From positions 1 to 64,000 of the forward strand of contig AJFK01000108.1 in the NCBI GenBank assembly GCA_000467715.1: 64,000 nucleotides of DNA, given 5' to 3'. This DNA comes from Hysterium pulicare CBS 123377 (lineage: Eukaryota; Ascomycota; Dothideomycetes; Hysteriales; Hysteriaceae). Both the position numbers and the translations under genes were made by a program. Below the pieces are notes generated by a model. The model was not told where the DNA came from. It saw only the letters and a list, made by a program, of their open reading frames with translations, and did no database searches. Below, in pieces: positions 1-12,121 of the stretch. The first letter of the stretch is position 1, and every line of letters starts with the position of its first letter.

Positions 1-1608
1 TCAGGGGTAATAGAAAGGCTTACCGCAATGCAGGCCAATCAGAATAACCTGTTTTTACCTCCAATGAGGGGCGACTTTGATCGATCCCTTGTTCTGGACG
101 CTGGTTGGATGCCGCCTCAGCCGGAGGGACGGCTGAGGCTTTTGACAGGTGGTAGGGAGGCGGCGAATGGGAGTTGAGAAGTGCCCTTTCTTCTCGTAAG
201 GCAGATAGTTCCTCTGGGGAGCATCTTGATAGGTTGCTCATCTGAGCCTGTCTCGTAAGTATTTGCAAACAAGCTTTCTTCGCATCAACGGCAGCCAAAC
301 AGCAAATAGTCCAGAAGAAGCCATGCAGATTCTAAACGACGAACAAGACGACGAGATCAAGGATAGGGATTTTTCATAGCTTGTGTGGCCCGCTGATAGG
401 CTGTTGTTCGGATATGGGAACGGCTGGACGTCCTTCAACTTCATTCACTTTGAGTCAATTGTCTGGCCACACCGCTGGATACTTGTCAAAATCGCGCAAA
501 TTGTTGATGGTCATGCATCGCTTGCGGGTCGAGTAATCGGCAGCGGCTTGTGGGCAACGATGTGACATGACATACACCAAACACGCCGCCGTCCTCATAT
601 TCAGTTCCCTCGATAGACAAACCTCTGCATGTCGAACCTTGATTTTTTCTGCTTGATCTCGAAGGCTAGTACTGGAAATCCCAGCGACTGCTTGCAACGA
701 CTCTTTCTCTCAGCCTACTGAAACATAAGGCTTTGTTAGCTGATGATATTGTGTTGTTGGTTATGCTCAATATGATTCGTGAAAGCTAGAATGTCTCCGC
801 TCCTCGTCTCCTCATCTACGGTTTCGAAAATAAACTCTCATTTGTTCTTGCTCTCCTTCACACGTGGTGGCCTACGGCAGACCGATCAATAGATGAGCAC
901 ACCCTCATATTATACAAACTACGATGATTGGCACAACCTTCCTTTTGAGTTGGATTGGTTGCATGGAGGATTCAGCCGGTGAACCGGATCAGGATGGCCG
1001 TGGGGGTAAATCGTTTTTGTAGCTGCGCCCTAATTTTTGCCACACAATTGGTCGGTTTTTGTCAATTTTCGAATCGTGTGGCTAGCTGCAAGCAGATAAT
1101 ATATCAACATTGTCGTGTTTTAGATGGAAGAAGAAGAAGAGGTTGGATTTGCGTGCGGGTAGTCATCGGTCGGATCAAATCGGGCCGAATATAAACGTTC
1201 CGCGATGACGAAGCTGCCATGCCTCCCATCTCATATCAACCGTCCAGAGTCACGCAGAATCTCGCGAGAATCATTTCACTGCTCAATCAAGAGGGTTTTC
1301 CCAAACTAGACTACATCTACATCTACATTACCGCTAACTGGTGAAACGACTTCAGTGTGCGTGAGGCATACGTGGATCCTCACCTCAACTACGGACTAGA
1401 CGTCTACCGCAATACAGAAGAGACGTTCTGCTTGCCACCTAGGCTGAGAGAGAACGTGCATGGTAGGCAAGACAGTGTCCGAGTATTTCAGGTTTATAGC
1501 TCCTATCGTAAGTCACCTTCTTCGTCGAAGGCCATTTCCTTTTATCATCTCCGTTACCCGATCTCGAGGAGGTTCGGACCGGAGAGCGAAAAATCTTGTA
1601 TCTTCTAG
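1..1608. other. No supportable gene; weak minus-strand open stretches at 20-697
   Basis: On the minus strand, short open stretches cover about 20-298, 238-444 and 455-697. They could be exons of a gene running off the left edge, but I recognise no domain and no convincing chain of splice sites. The stretch 700-1608 has only short overlapping frames on both strands and looks non-coding. It includes the 3' flank of the next gene. Confidence 0.3.
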
Positions 1609-2799
1609 TCATCCTGAACTCGCCTTCAACGCTTTTAGAGAAGCCCATGCTTGCACGACCGAAGCAACAGTTGATACAATTGTGAGTAATAATATGAGTA
1701 ATGCGATCCAGAATGTATACCACTGTGCAGGATTTCGACGGTCTGCCCAAAGTTGATTCCAACTGACTGGCGGGGACTGGAAGACCTCTTCATAGACCTC
1801 AAGCAAACGGTCTCTCCAATGATCAAACTCTCGAATGTTCAGACTACGTGGCGCATCGAAAGGCGCAACACAATGGAAATCCTGGCCATGCTTTCGGAGA
1901 AGATTCTGAGTTCGTGGGTCCCAATGTGGAAAGAGGAGGTTGAGAGACGATATGGTCTCCGACAATACACTCCTAGGTATGACATGTTTAGGCGCATTCC
2001 TACTGATAATCATCAATGGATGGTCACAACGTTGCCCAATATCAACTTACCTCGTACGACTCTGGCTGTCAGAATTGCCCTTTTCAGAGCTCTCCTTTTC
2101 AGAATTCTCCTGTTTAGAGTTCAACTGGCTCAGACGGGCGGCTAGACAACTTTTATATGGGTAAATCCATAAGGTTTTCGTTCTTCGGTCTAGCCTCAAA
2201 TGGTCTTCAAGGCTGTCGGTCCAGTCAAGCTTCAAGTCGCAAATGCGAACCATATTGGTTGCAGTAAAAAATGGATCCAAGCGGCTGTTTTTTGCATCTG
2301 GAGACCACGTAGAAAGAGGAAACTGTGAGGCAACTAACCGCTCTAGCGACACATCAAGTCCCCAACAAATACGGCGCTTGCGCATATCCTGGACTGGCAG
2401 CTTCTCGTCTTTCACGTTCATCATCAGCCAGAGACGCATTGCCAGGTCGATTGAACGGTCGATCGACAGGTCGGCCGCATTTTGAAAATAAGACTGGAGC
2501 TGTTTTCTGAGATCTATCTTGGAGATCTGGCTTTGTGCAGATGCTGTTCGCACGATATGTAGTACATCTTCATGTGTTCTCGCGGCCAGGTCGAAGGCGA
2601 CCCAACACTCAGGTATTCCGATGCTTAGTTTTTTCAACTCCCGTTCGTAGTACTCGAAATAACTATCGTACGCACTTATAGGTAGAACATCTCGGACTTC
2701 GCCAAAGAACGTTGAGAGGATGGCAATTTTCGTTTCTCGGCTTGGAGCTCGAAGCAAGCTATTCGGCATATTCTGAAACCCGGAGGGATTTAGAGTCAT
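1609..2799 (-). CDS. Fungal orphan-family protein with one C-terminal membrane span
   Basis: Two exons (2799-2051 and 1999-1609) join across a 51-base GTAAGT..TAG intron (2000-2050), giving about 379 residues. The intron length is a multiple of three and holds the only in-frame stop. The start is the first ATG in frame; the codon two before it is GTG. The body is hydrophilic, and the end carries the motif WADRRNPAQWYTFW followed by a Leu/Ile/Val-rich span of about 23 residues and a short tail. I know this ending from many uncharacterised leotiomycete and sordariomycete proteins, so the family is real but its function is unknown. A C-terminal anchor with a large N-terminal domain, probably cytosolic, is inferred. 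It lies 355 bases from, and divergent to, the protease-transporter fusion gene, so the two may share a promoter. An upstream first exon cannot be ruled out. Confidence 0.7.
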
Positions 2800-3154
2800 A
2801 AACACAAAATAGTGTGATCGAGCAACAACGGCAGGATCAAAGTTTCATGATATCAAAACTGCGGTTCCGCGTGCGTGGAAAAAGTTGGCAAGAACGTTGG
2901 CAAGAAAGCTGGATGGTGGCTGCAAGGCTGAAACAAGCTGCGCCCAATTTGACCGGTCAACAACGCCACCACTAGCAGTTCTACACAGCCCCTTCAACAA
3001 CGATCGCGCTTCCTAAAGTCAACCATATGGCCTCCCGACACAATCAAAAGCGACCCCAACCACAGAGCTACTCTCACTGTAGCGCACTATTGGTTGCGAA
3101 TCCTATTTGAGGGCGGGAGTAGCAGATCTGATGCTGCTGTAACCCTCACACCCA
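2800..3154. promoter_or_regulatory. Divergent promoter between orphan membrane protein and protease-MFS gene
   Basis: This 355-base spacer separates two start codons that point away from each other, so it must hold both 5' regions unless undetected upstream exons exist. I saw no clear TATA box or named operator in it. Confidence 0.45.
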
Positions 3155-6100
3155 ATGGAGATCCTCCGGCCTGAAAGCTCGCGTTATACTTTAGAGCCAC
3201 CAGACTTTACACCAAGGGTACAAACAGGAAGGGATATTTCTAACGTTCTCCGGGATTTGAAGGGGTTGTTTAGCATCAAGACTCCGTCTCATGATCCGAG
3301 TTCCTACGGACAAAATATTACCACTAGAAAGACCACTGCTGCATCACCAGGAGATTTGGCCAGCAGCTCCGCGGACCTTCCAAGGATTGAGGAAGCATCG
3401 TTCAGCACTAAAACCGGCCGACCTCAAAGCCTCGCTCCAAGCTCATCCGACGGCTCATCGACACGAACTCGTACGGTAGCTCATTCACTTCGTTCTCGGG
3501 ATACAGTTACGTTGAAATCTATTTACGAAATTCAGAAGGGCGCATGGGCAGCACCTCGACATAAAATGGACCAAGTTCACCTTGATGCATGGTTTCAGAT
3601 CAAGCTCCGTCTCGAAGACACACTTCGACATACATTTCGTCCGAAAAGAGGCCTCGACCCATCTATTGCGCTCGAATTCATGGGCAGGTCCATCGGAGAC
3701 TAATCTCAAGCCCACTATTGTCGTTGTCTGCTGCAATGAATCAAATCGCAAGCAGTTAAAGAAGATCTTCAAGCAACAGAAATGGATCGTTGATCACAAG
3801 TACCATTGTATGATCGTTGTCGATTCTATACAGAAACTTGCGAAAGGAGGTGCTTCAACAAACAACGACCGGGTTATTCGAGCGATGCTTCCTGAAGGAT
3901 ATCAGACCTTATGCGGAGTTCTCGCTGAAGTGTCTCCCTCCACTATGTTACAACCACCTCTCGCCTTCACAATTGGAGGGATGATTTTAGTGGACGACCA
4001 GCCATATGGGTTAACGGCTGGCCACATATTGGATCTTCCCTTGCATCATGACTTTCTGGACTCTGAAGAATTGGAGCACTCCGTGTCTGACGATGAATCA
4101 GTGGATCCAGAAGAAAGCTCGTCAGATTCGCCATTTGTGTACGTTGACGAAAGTGATTATGCCACAATATCCAATGAGGACTTCGCTGGTGATGAAACCT
4201 GGAATGAAAAGCAAAATCTTCTCTCATATGACGAAGATCCAGAGGCCTTCGAAGACCCGAGTATTTCGATTGAGGTCTCGCCATCTTGGACATTCATCGG
4301 CTCCATTTATCAGAATGGACAAGATATGTCACCCATCACTCAAAGAAGCGTAGACTGGGCGCTTATCAGAATACCAAATACCGAGTTTTGGCGCACAAAC
4401 CGCATATCAATACCAGCTACACAAACCAGTTTCGAAGTACGCTCCGTTGCTCCGGAGAATCAAACAACCCACGGCCAAGTCTGGGTCCATGCTGGTATTA
4501 GTGGCCTGACCCGAGGTCATTTGAGTGAGTCCCCCGTCTACCTACAGCTGGAGGATGTAACGCTTGATGCTCGACAAATTATAATGGACCGAGGTCTTGG
4601 TATGTCCCACTCTTGCATTGAACATCTCTCTGGCCAATGTGTTAACAAGTTAAGCAGTTCCTGGCGATTCCGGAGCCTGGGTTATCCGAGACGGCAAGGT
4701 ATGTGGCCATATTATTGCCGGCCGTGGATCCGTACCTTGGGCTTATATGATCCCAATGACTCAAATATTGGAAGATATCAAGACAAAAATGAATGCAAAG
4801 CATGTGAAAATACTTGAAGCGGAGGATTTGAATCGACTGAAAACGGTTCCCCACGAAATGGCACCTACACCACGATATGGAACTCAAGCTCCGACTGCTC
4901 CTGTTGCCGAGGCCAGAATAGGATGGCAGTCAAACAGTGCACCCGAAGCGACCTTCATTAGCAGTGATAATGCAACGCGAAGTACGCCTCAAGGCTCATC
5001 TGCGAGCGTTTCCATGCCTGTTCAAACAAACCAGCCTGATGGTTCGATACTTCTCTCTAATATTCACCATCTACCAGAAATATCTCTAAGAAAAGAAAAG
5101 TCCAGACCAGGATGGATTTCCAACCTGATGACGCATTTTTCGAGACCTTACCGAAAATCATCATCAAGTTCTGAGAAAGATGACGACAAATTTAGACTAC
5201 GAGAACCGAAGACTGATGACAGTAATTGGTTTTTTGGGCTTTTGCTCGAATGCTACGTAAATTTTTTGGTGAGTCTAATTCTCACACGAAGATGATGTAT
5301 TTCTAACTGTCACGTTCGTTGAAAGATCGGAGTTGATCAAACGAGTTTTGGTAAGTACGATACTGAGAAGACCACAAACACCCCTCATGTTCAATACTAA
5401 TTAGAAACCAGCCTCCGGGATCCCAGCTGTTCTAAACCATCTCAACTCCTCCGTTGATCTTGATATCTGTGGTTCTGCTAGTTTGCTATTTATTGCAACT
5501 ACATACTTGCTTATCTCATCCAGTAAAAAGAGGAACTGGTTTTCCCTCCCTAGTATGTTGATACTTTTTGGTAAGTCACAGATAGTTTCGTAAATACCAT
5601 GAGTAGTGACAAAATCCCATCTGCTTCCTCTGTCTTAGATGAACATCCGAAAAATGTACGGTCAGATCAGCCATTTCACTGGAGGTTTCAAGCAATGTTC
5701 CCCACCGAGAGTCACTCACATATTTCCAAGGGGGTCCATGCATAGGGTTAAAACAGTTATGCGTTGGAGCAGACACGGTCTCCATCTGCATGATCTTACA
5801 CTAACTTCAGTACAGCCGGAAATATCTTATGTATGCTAAGTCAGTCCTCTACTGAGATTTTGGCTGGGAGGGCGGTAGTTGGTATTGCCTCCGCCATTTT
5901 GCTCCACAAAAAATCTCGATTTCATGTTTCTCGACTCGGTCATGCGTCACGGATCCTCTCGTTTTTGCAAGGAGCTGGTGTTGGAGCTGCGTTCGGTGGC
6001 CTTCATGTGGGTTCTACCGTAATCTTCCATTGATCTTTTTGTAGACGTCTGACGTTCTTACTCAAGGCTCGACCTACCGGGTTATTTATATCGCTCATTA

Positions 6101-7832
6101 TAATCGGGATTATTGTTTCCCTCTCTGAGCTCGCACTACTCCGATTTCGAAAGAAAGACCCAAAGAACCACGAGAGGCGTAGATCCTCCTCAAGCTCCTT
6201 TCGATCCTTTCGAACATTTTATTACCAGTCGACTTGGGGTGTATTTTGGAGAACAGTAATTTTCAGGATGTCACGAAATATCTATGTCAAAAACATTGGT
6301 CTCAGTATGCTACTTTTCGGCGGATTGACATATATCATAGCATCTATTAGTCTGGGAAAAGACGTACGTGGTTTGGAAAGGCTGAGAGTAGTCGCTCTCA
6401 TTTTGGGAATCTTGCTACTTACAAGCTTTGTTCTCCTATTTGCGCTTGGCCGATCAGCCATAATGGCGTCGATGTTTCGGCCAAGAGTATACCTCAAGCG
6501 CAGGCAAATTTTCTTTGCCTCTCTTTACACCGTTGGTCTTGGAAGTGCTTTTTTCATGTAAGTGTCTGGCCGAAATCGTAATTCGATGCACGGCTGACCA
6601 CTTAGTCACATTTACCATCTACCAATCTACTTAAAGGTAAGCAGACTATTTTATTACTAGAACGAAGCTAACATTTACTATCTTAGGATGTGAAAGGCCT
6701 CCCTTTTGGTTTGGTAGGTGTGAATATGCTCGCATATACTCTCACTTTATCAATATCAGCGATCGCATCCTGGTTGTCATTGGTCTATCTTCTTAGAAGG
6801 TATTATGGCCTTCTTCTACGCGCCTCTGCCGCCTTATTTCTCTTAGGATCATGCCTTCTCATGACTTTAGGCCCTTCCAGTACCCGGGCACATTTTATAG
6901 GCTACCAAGTCTTGACCGGAGGTGGTGCTGGTATCGGTCTCCCAGCGTTGGCTCTTTTTCTTTCCAATGTGGAATCTCCATTAGACACGGTTTCAGCCTG
7001 TAAGTGCCTTTTCACAATTCCATAGTGACTTTATCTAACCCTTCGCAGATGTTGCACCACTGCTGTTCTTTACCATCAGCGGAGCCCTTTCGATTTCTGT
7101 GTCTCAAAACATATTTGTGCGATCTTTGCAGGGTGCAATTCAGCCTGCCGTAAGCAACAATTCGTCCACCCTTGACATATCACTCGCAAGGTTCATCACT
7201 CATGCCAATTTCACGAATTTGAGGAATGTAACCGCACCACTATCACCAGAAGAAGAGCTACAATTTCAGTCAACCTTTAGCGAAGCCATTCAAGGAGCTT
7301 TTGTATTGGCAATAATTGCCGCCGGAATCGTTCTACTGGCAACAATGATTGTGGGTATCCCCATACCCCTGCTATAAAAGGAGCAATACTCTTTTCATCG
7401 TTTAGAAACACTAACAACGAGAAGGGAGATTGGGACAGCTTTCTCTTTCATGAAAAATTCAATATTCACAAACGTCACCAAGATTACTCCACTCAATCTC
7501 TGCACGAGAAATTCGAACCATGTCTTAGAAGTACCGGTCATCTCATGTACAATGATCACACACTCAGAAAGGTCTTGCAAGAAGCCGAAGAAGACCTTGG
7601 CATGTTGATATCCAATAACCTACCTCTGGATACTGTGGAGCGTTACATGCATGCATCGGTAGAGATGCGGCTCGCAGCATACGATTACGAATTGCGACGT
7701 AGCGTGCCAAGTCACGCATATAGAAAATGTATGGATATAGACATCGAACGCGGTCTAGGCCTAGATCATCTCCCCTACGATACGCAACATCTGACGCCTA
7801 CCGAACGAGATCATCGAGTATATCATCAATGA
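3155..7832 (+). CDS. Trypsin-like serine protease domain fused to an MFS transporter
   Basis: I read ten exons: 3155-4599, 4658-5268, 5326-5350, 5412-5570, 5816-6018, 6067-6557, 6606-6636, 6687-6999, 7049-7350 and 7422-7832, about 1,330 residues. After a disordered N-terminus comes a chymotrypsin-fold pattern: His in LTAGH (codon 4023), Asp in SVDWALIRI (codon 4353) and Ser in VPGDSGAW (codon 4669), with a very acidic insert between His and Asp. A Ser-rich linker follows. Then come MFS motifs in DHA2/TRI12-like order: GVDQTSFASGIP in span 1, ILAGRAVVGIASA in span 4, HIYHLPIYLKDVKG, GYQVLTGGGAGIG, SVSQNIFV, and a final span near 7320. A hydrophilic tail of about 135 residues ends it. The fusion is supported because span 1 crosses two introns that begin inside the protease-linker exon. 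One oddity is that the frame shifts by one base near 3690-3705. The weakest joins are at 6019 and 7351. Confidence 0.72.
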
Positions 7833-9558
7833 ATTTTACTATTGTAAACAAATATCGATCGTAGGCTGGCCGTATATGAGGTACTATGAGGGTGTTAAGT
7901 CTGGGCGGTAATAGTGTTTTGCTCAGAGGTCCTATTGGCATTTCCCTCCTCCAAACACCATGCCCGTTCCTATGAGACATACACGACACGCCGAACAATA
8001 CGACGTGCTCAGCATGGGTGGATCTTGCAATCAGGCCTTGAGCTTCCATGGGGCCCGTCTTTCATCTAATGGTAGTAATGGTACGGAGATTGGTACTCGA
8101 GAAATCTAGCGAGGTATTTCCGTATGGCATCCGCGATGGAACAAGATGCATGATCCGGAGAACCACGTATTCTAACGAAGGAGTATTTCGCCACATTCGA
8201 TATAGACACATAAGAGAATAGACATATCATTTTATAACGCATACAGAAATCTAATCCCGTGAGATAACGTCCTCATCATTTCCAAAGCGCGAGAGACGCC
8301 AGGTCTGGAGAACTCTGACTTTGCATACCTAGTTCTGACTAATTCTCGCTTCAGGTTGGTGAAATGGGTTTAGTTATTATTTCAAGGCTGCACTAAGCCT
8401 TGTGTGAAAGTGCAAATTTGTAGCCACGGACACGGCTCGGCACTTTCGTCGTGTGCAAAACGTGCCTGGGTCTGCGCCTAAGGCTGATGAGACCGCGCCA
8501 AATGCACACATTGTCTTTTCTGCTTGTACGAAGGCTGGGATCAGCGATGCGTTTGCTCCTATTAGCACGGACACCCCCTTTTACGTCACAGCTAATTGAC
8601 AGCCATCTATTGGCCGAAATTCCAATTACTCAATTATCTGATTGGTGGATTAGAATACAAACTGCAGCATGGAGTCTTAGTAAGGGCACTTTGCTCGAGA
8701 CCAAGCTTTATTTGATAAGCACCTTATCAACTTTCCATACGGCTGGCTCACGCTCGCGTCCTTTTCAGAACGGATTCTCAAGGCTACACTCCCGGAGCCG
8801 CGAGTCGGAGCCGCCTGTGCGCTCGTGCTCCTCTCGGAGGGGCGGTCGTAGCTATCGGCTTGGGTCTTCTCGAAGTTTCTCGCGTTCATATGATTTGCGA
8901 CCACTTCAAGCACTTGGAAAGATGTCCGAGAGTATTTGATGACTTTGATGACTTTGTTCAATTGGTCCTCTCGTCCGAAATAGGCATTTGCAGGAGAACA
9001 ATAACTTAAACCAACAGCAGTGGGATCCAATCCCCCGCACGGATCGTGGCAGTGTTCAGGGGGCACAGGGACTCAGCCATATGACTGGCTTAGTTGGCGA
9101 GTGCCAGTCCCACCCGGCCCGCCTCCGCGGCCCCGATTTTTGCACTTCAGAATTGCACTTTGACAGCTGCAGCACCAACTCTCTGCCTCAACTCGACCTA
9201 CACCTCACCCTTCGCGCACTCGCGCGATTCTCTTTAACAGAGCTATCCCCCTCAGCTCGAAGGACGTCCTCTCTCGTAATGATTATGGCCATCAAACCTC
9301 GATAAAGGGAAAGGCAGACGATGCAATTACGTCGTTGGTAGTCGATCAGTCGCCTTCGTCCTTTCACAGCTTCTTCCGAAGATCCTTCGACCCTAATTGC
9401 AGGACTATACTACCTTTACATCATCTTCATATCCATCACCGTATCCGAGTATTTTATCCATTCAGCTGAGCGACTCCCCGTTTATCTCATGAGTCAATAG
9501 AAACTTACTCCATTACTGAACGACCTCCACTCTCACCGGTTCGCTATCTACTGTCAAG
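7833..9558. other. 1.7-kb stretch without a supportable gene
   Basis: Only short overlapping frames occur on both strands (8377-9305), none with a domain or a splice pattern I trust. The right part must contain the promoter and 5' leader of the Clr5 gene. There is a short GATGACTTT doublet near 8938. Confidence 0.5.
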
Positions 9559-12121
9559 ATGACCAAAAACTGGGACACTGTACAGCACCTCATCCGCGAG
9601 CTCTCTGTAGATCAGAAGAGATGCTTGGAGGATGTAAAAGCTATCATGGAATCAAAGCACTCCTTCAGAGCATCGTAAGTATTTCATCACGTGACCAACT
9701 CCCATTTTGTCCAAGATCGAACCGCACGACTTATAAACTCCTTCGAAGGACAAGAGCATACCGTCTGAAACTCAAAGAATGGGGTTATATGAGACATAAG
9801 CCTCGTCGCCCACGTTCGACCCCCTCCAAGAACGACGATGCCGACCTATCTAGCGAAGGGACGTTGCCGGGAACTCCGTATGTGTAACTTTTGATACCGT
9901 TCTTTGGATTGAACTACTTCTCATTCTTACTCCTAGTACATTCCATAAAGAGCCTGCTCTTCGAATACACGCGGACGCCAATCAGACAGCACAGGTCAAC
10001 TTACGAACTCAACTCAGTTTTCCTGCGGTCGCACCCTGGAGCCCGGCTGCTACAAACACCACAGATGCTACCACCGAGATGTTAGCCACTATCGTTGTCG
10101 GTGATGTGTCGGCACTTGAAACCCTACTCATCACGAGTACCAGCTCGATCAACTATCCTCTCGGCCTACCATTCGAAGGCCAAGGCCAGTTTTTCAACAA
10201 CACCTCGCTCGGAAATTGTGTTGTCTTTCAACACCCAGGACAAACTTTACTTGACATAGCATCAGCGCTCCCTTCCACTATCATCGTCCGACTCTTATTA
10301 AGCCATGGTGCTACGGGATCAACGCATCCCCTAGGAACTGACCTCTCACTTCACAATGCGATAAAGAATGGCCGAACTTCAACTGTAGAGGCTCTCCTGG
10401 AGTCTCATTCAAATGTAAACGGCCTTCCTGGGTGTTCTTGGAAACCGTTAAACCAAGCAGCATTCTGGCATTTTCCTGAAATTGTTCGTGTTCTTCTGGA
10501 AAAGGGCGCCGAAACAAATCCGCCAGCGGATACTGTTCTATCCAAGACCGCTTTGCAGCTTGTCCTGGATAGAAGAGCCACTGATTACAACAACAATGCA
10601 GTGCGAGATGCTACCGAGGAGATATTAAGGATGCTCCTCTATGCTGGTGCAGATATTCTTACCGAGAAAACTGAAGACCTGAATGGGCGGACACCATTCG
10701 AAACCTTCCTGGACCCTTGGCATTTTGATTCGCATTGGTTCTTTCACATTACTCCCACTGGAAAAGACTGCTTTTATCATTTCGTTGTACATGGTGCTTG
10801 TCTTGATACCAGATTCGCACCTGTCCCTTGCTCGAGTTCTTCTGGGCACACATTCATGCACCAAGTGCTCTGGCATGCGCATCCCCAAGCAGGGCGGCGA
10901 ATGATTGATAGCTGTGATCCAGGCCCAGTGGGTAATGGAGCGTATCTTCTACATGAGATTGTTGGCTCATGTCCGGACACGAAGAGGCATCCCGCTGACA
11001 CTCTCCGAGATATCGAAGTACTTATTAAAAGAGGCGCAAGTCCAAACATACTCAACAGCGATGGGTGGACGCCCCTCACAGCTTGCCTCCAGCGTTGTCC
11101 AGCCGTTGATATATTGGATAGGGTCAGGCTACTGGTAAATCGCGGCGCGGAGCCTGGAATATGCGATAAGAACGGCCTTGAACCTCTCTATATGGCGATT
11201 CGAGGATTTGAAGATCCTCTACGTCTTCAACTTGCCGAAGTTCTGCTAAGAAAGTACTGCGCCAACCAGCCCAATGGCTCATACTTCTGGAAAACAGGCT
11301 ACTTCCCAATCTCCGAGGATCCGACTTTCGCAGAAGTGGCATTATACGATGTCGATAACGTCAGATTTAATGAACAGTTACGACAGATGCTTCCTGAAGA
11401 TATAAGGCCAGCATTCCGAAAAGCCGCTTTAAGTGTCGCCAGCACCAATTTTCTTGATGCATGGACCCGGAGATCTGAACTCGGATTGCTTCAAAGGGAT
11501 CAAATCATTAAGGTCATCAGTATGCGCCAAGCCTCGGGACTTCCTACTTATGACTTCGATCAACCATTTGTCATGAAGCTACTGCAACCTCCACCTCACA
11601 CTACCCAGATGGTCCTTGGAGATAGGGCCTCGGCACCTACCTCTTCTACCTACACCTCTGAAGACCTAGGCAGCATAGATAATTCAATGCTCCTTGAAAC
11701 AGCTCACATCACTGGCGTAGATCTTACAATGCTGCAGAATCTGGAAAAGTTCAAAATCCCGTCACTACAGCTGGGCATGCCTAGTACCATGCCATTTGCG
11801 CCTCCTACGACCAAATCGAATACAACACTTATTTCAGTATCGCCTTCGAAAAACATGGGGCCGATGCTTCCTTCATTATCTGAGAAGGTTGGCGATCAGT
11901 ATAAGTGTTTGAGTTGTCATGATGGTCTACTCTTCTCGGCGGAAGATTATGGGTATGTCTGGCTTTTCCCCATCAGGGCTTTACGAAGCCCGTGCGGCTA
12001 ACCTTATCGTAGGAAACACGAAGTAGAACATCTCCACACCTTGGGATGCAATATAACAAACTGCAAACGGAGGTTTTGCATAGCTGAGAGGTTTCCAACA
12101 GCAGTCGTGTCGACGGGGTGA
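9559..12121 (+). CDS. Clr5-domain / ankyrin-repeat protein with C-terminal zinc-finger-like motif
   Basis: Four exons (9559-9674, 9749-9877, 9937-11952, 12013-12121) give 789 residues. All three introns have GT..AG ends and keep the frame. Residues 1-60 match the Clr5 domain, with a tryptophan near the start and the typical basic end YRLKLKEWGYMRHKPRR; the motif is split by intron 1 as expected. From about residue 105 to 480 there are diverged ankyrin units such as TPLTACL, VRLLVNRGAEP and EVLLRKY. The end has paired cysteines and histidines (CLSCHDGLLF, then KHEVEHL, then C-x4-C), resembling fungal C2H2-type fingers completed only after the last intron. Clr5/ankyrin proteins are common in filamentous fungi and mostly unstudied. 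A nuclear or scaffolding role is an inference. Confidence 0.82.

Noticed and set aside
1357-1762. Plus- and minus-strand frames of 80-107 codons
   Set aside because: They overlap each other and the 3' end of the orphan membrane-protein gene; composition is not protein-like.
5638-5733. Possible cassette exon inside the 245-base intron of the fusion gene
   Set aside because: It has an acceptor-like TTAG and an open frame, but no donor gives the phase needed to join the next exon, and MFS alignment needs no insert there.
8377-9305. Several overlapping open frames on both strands
   Set aside because: No domain, no consistent splice pattern, and several lack an ATG start.
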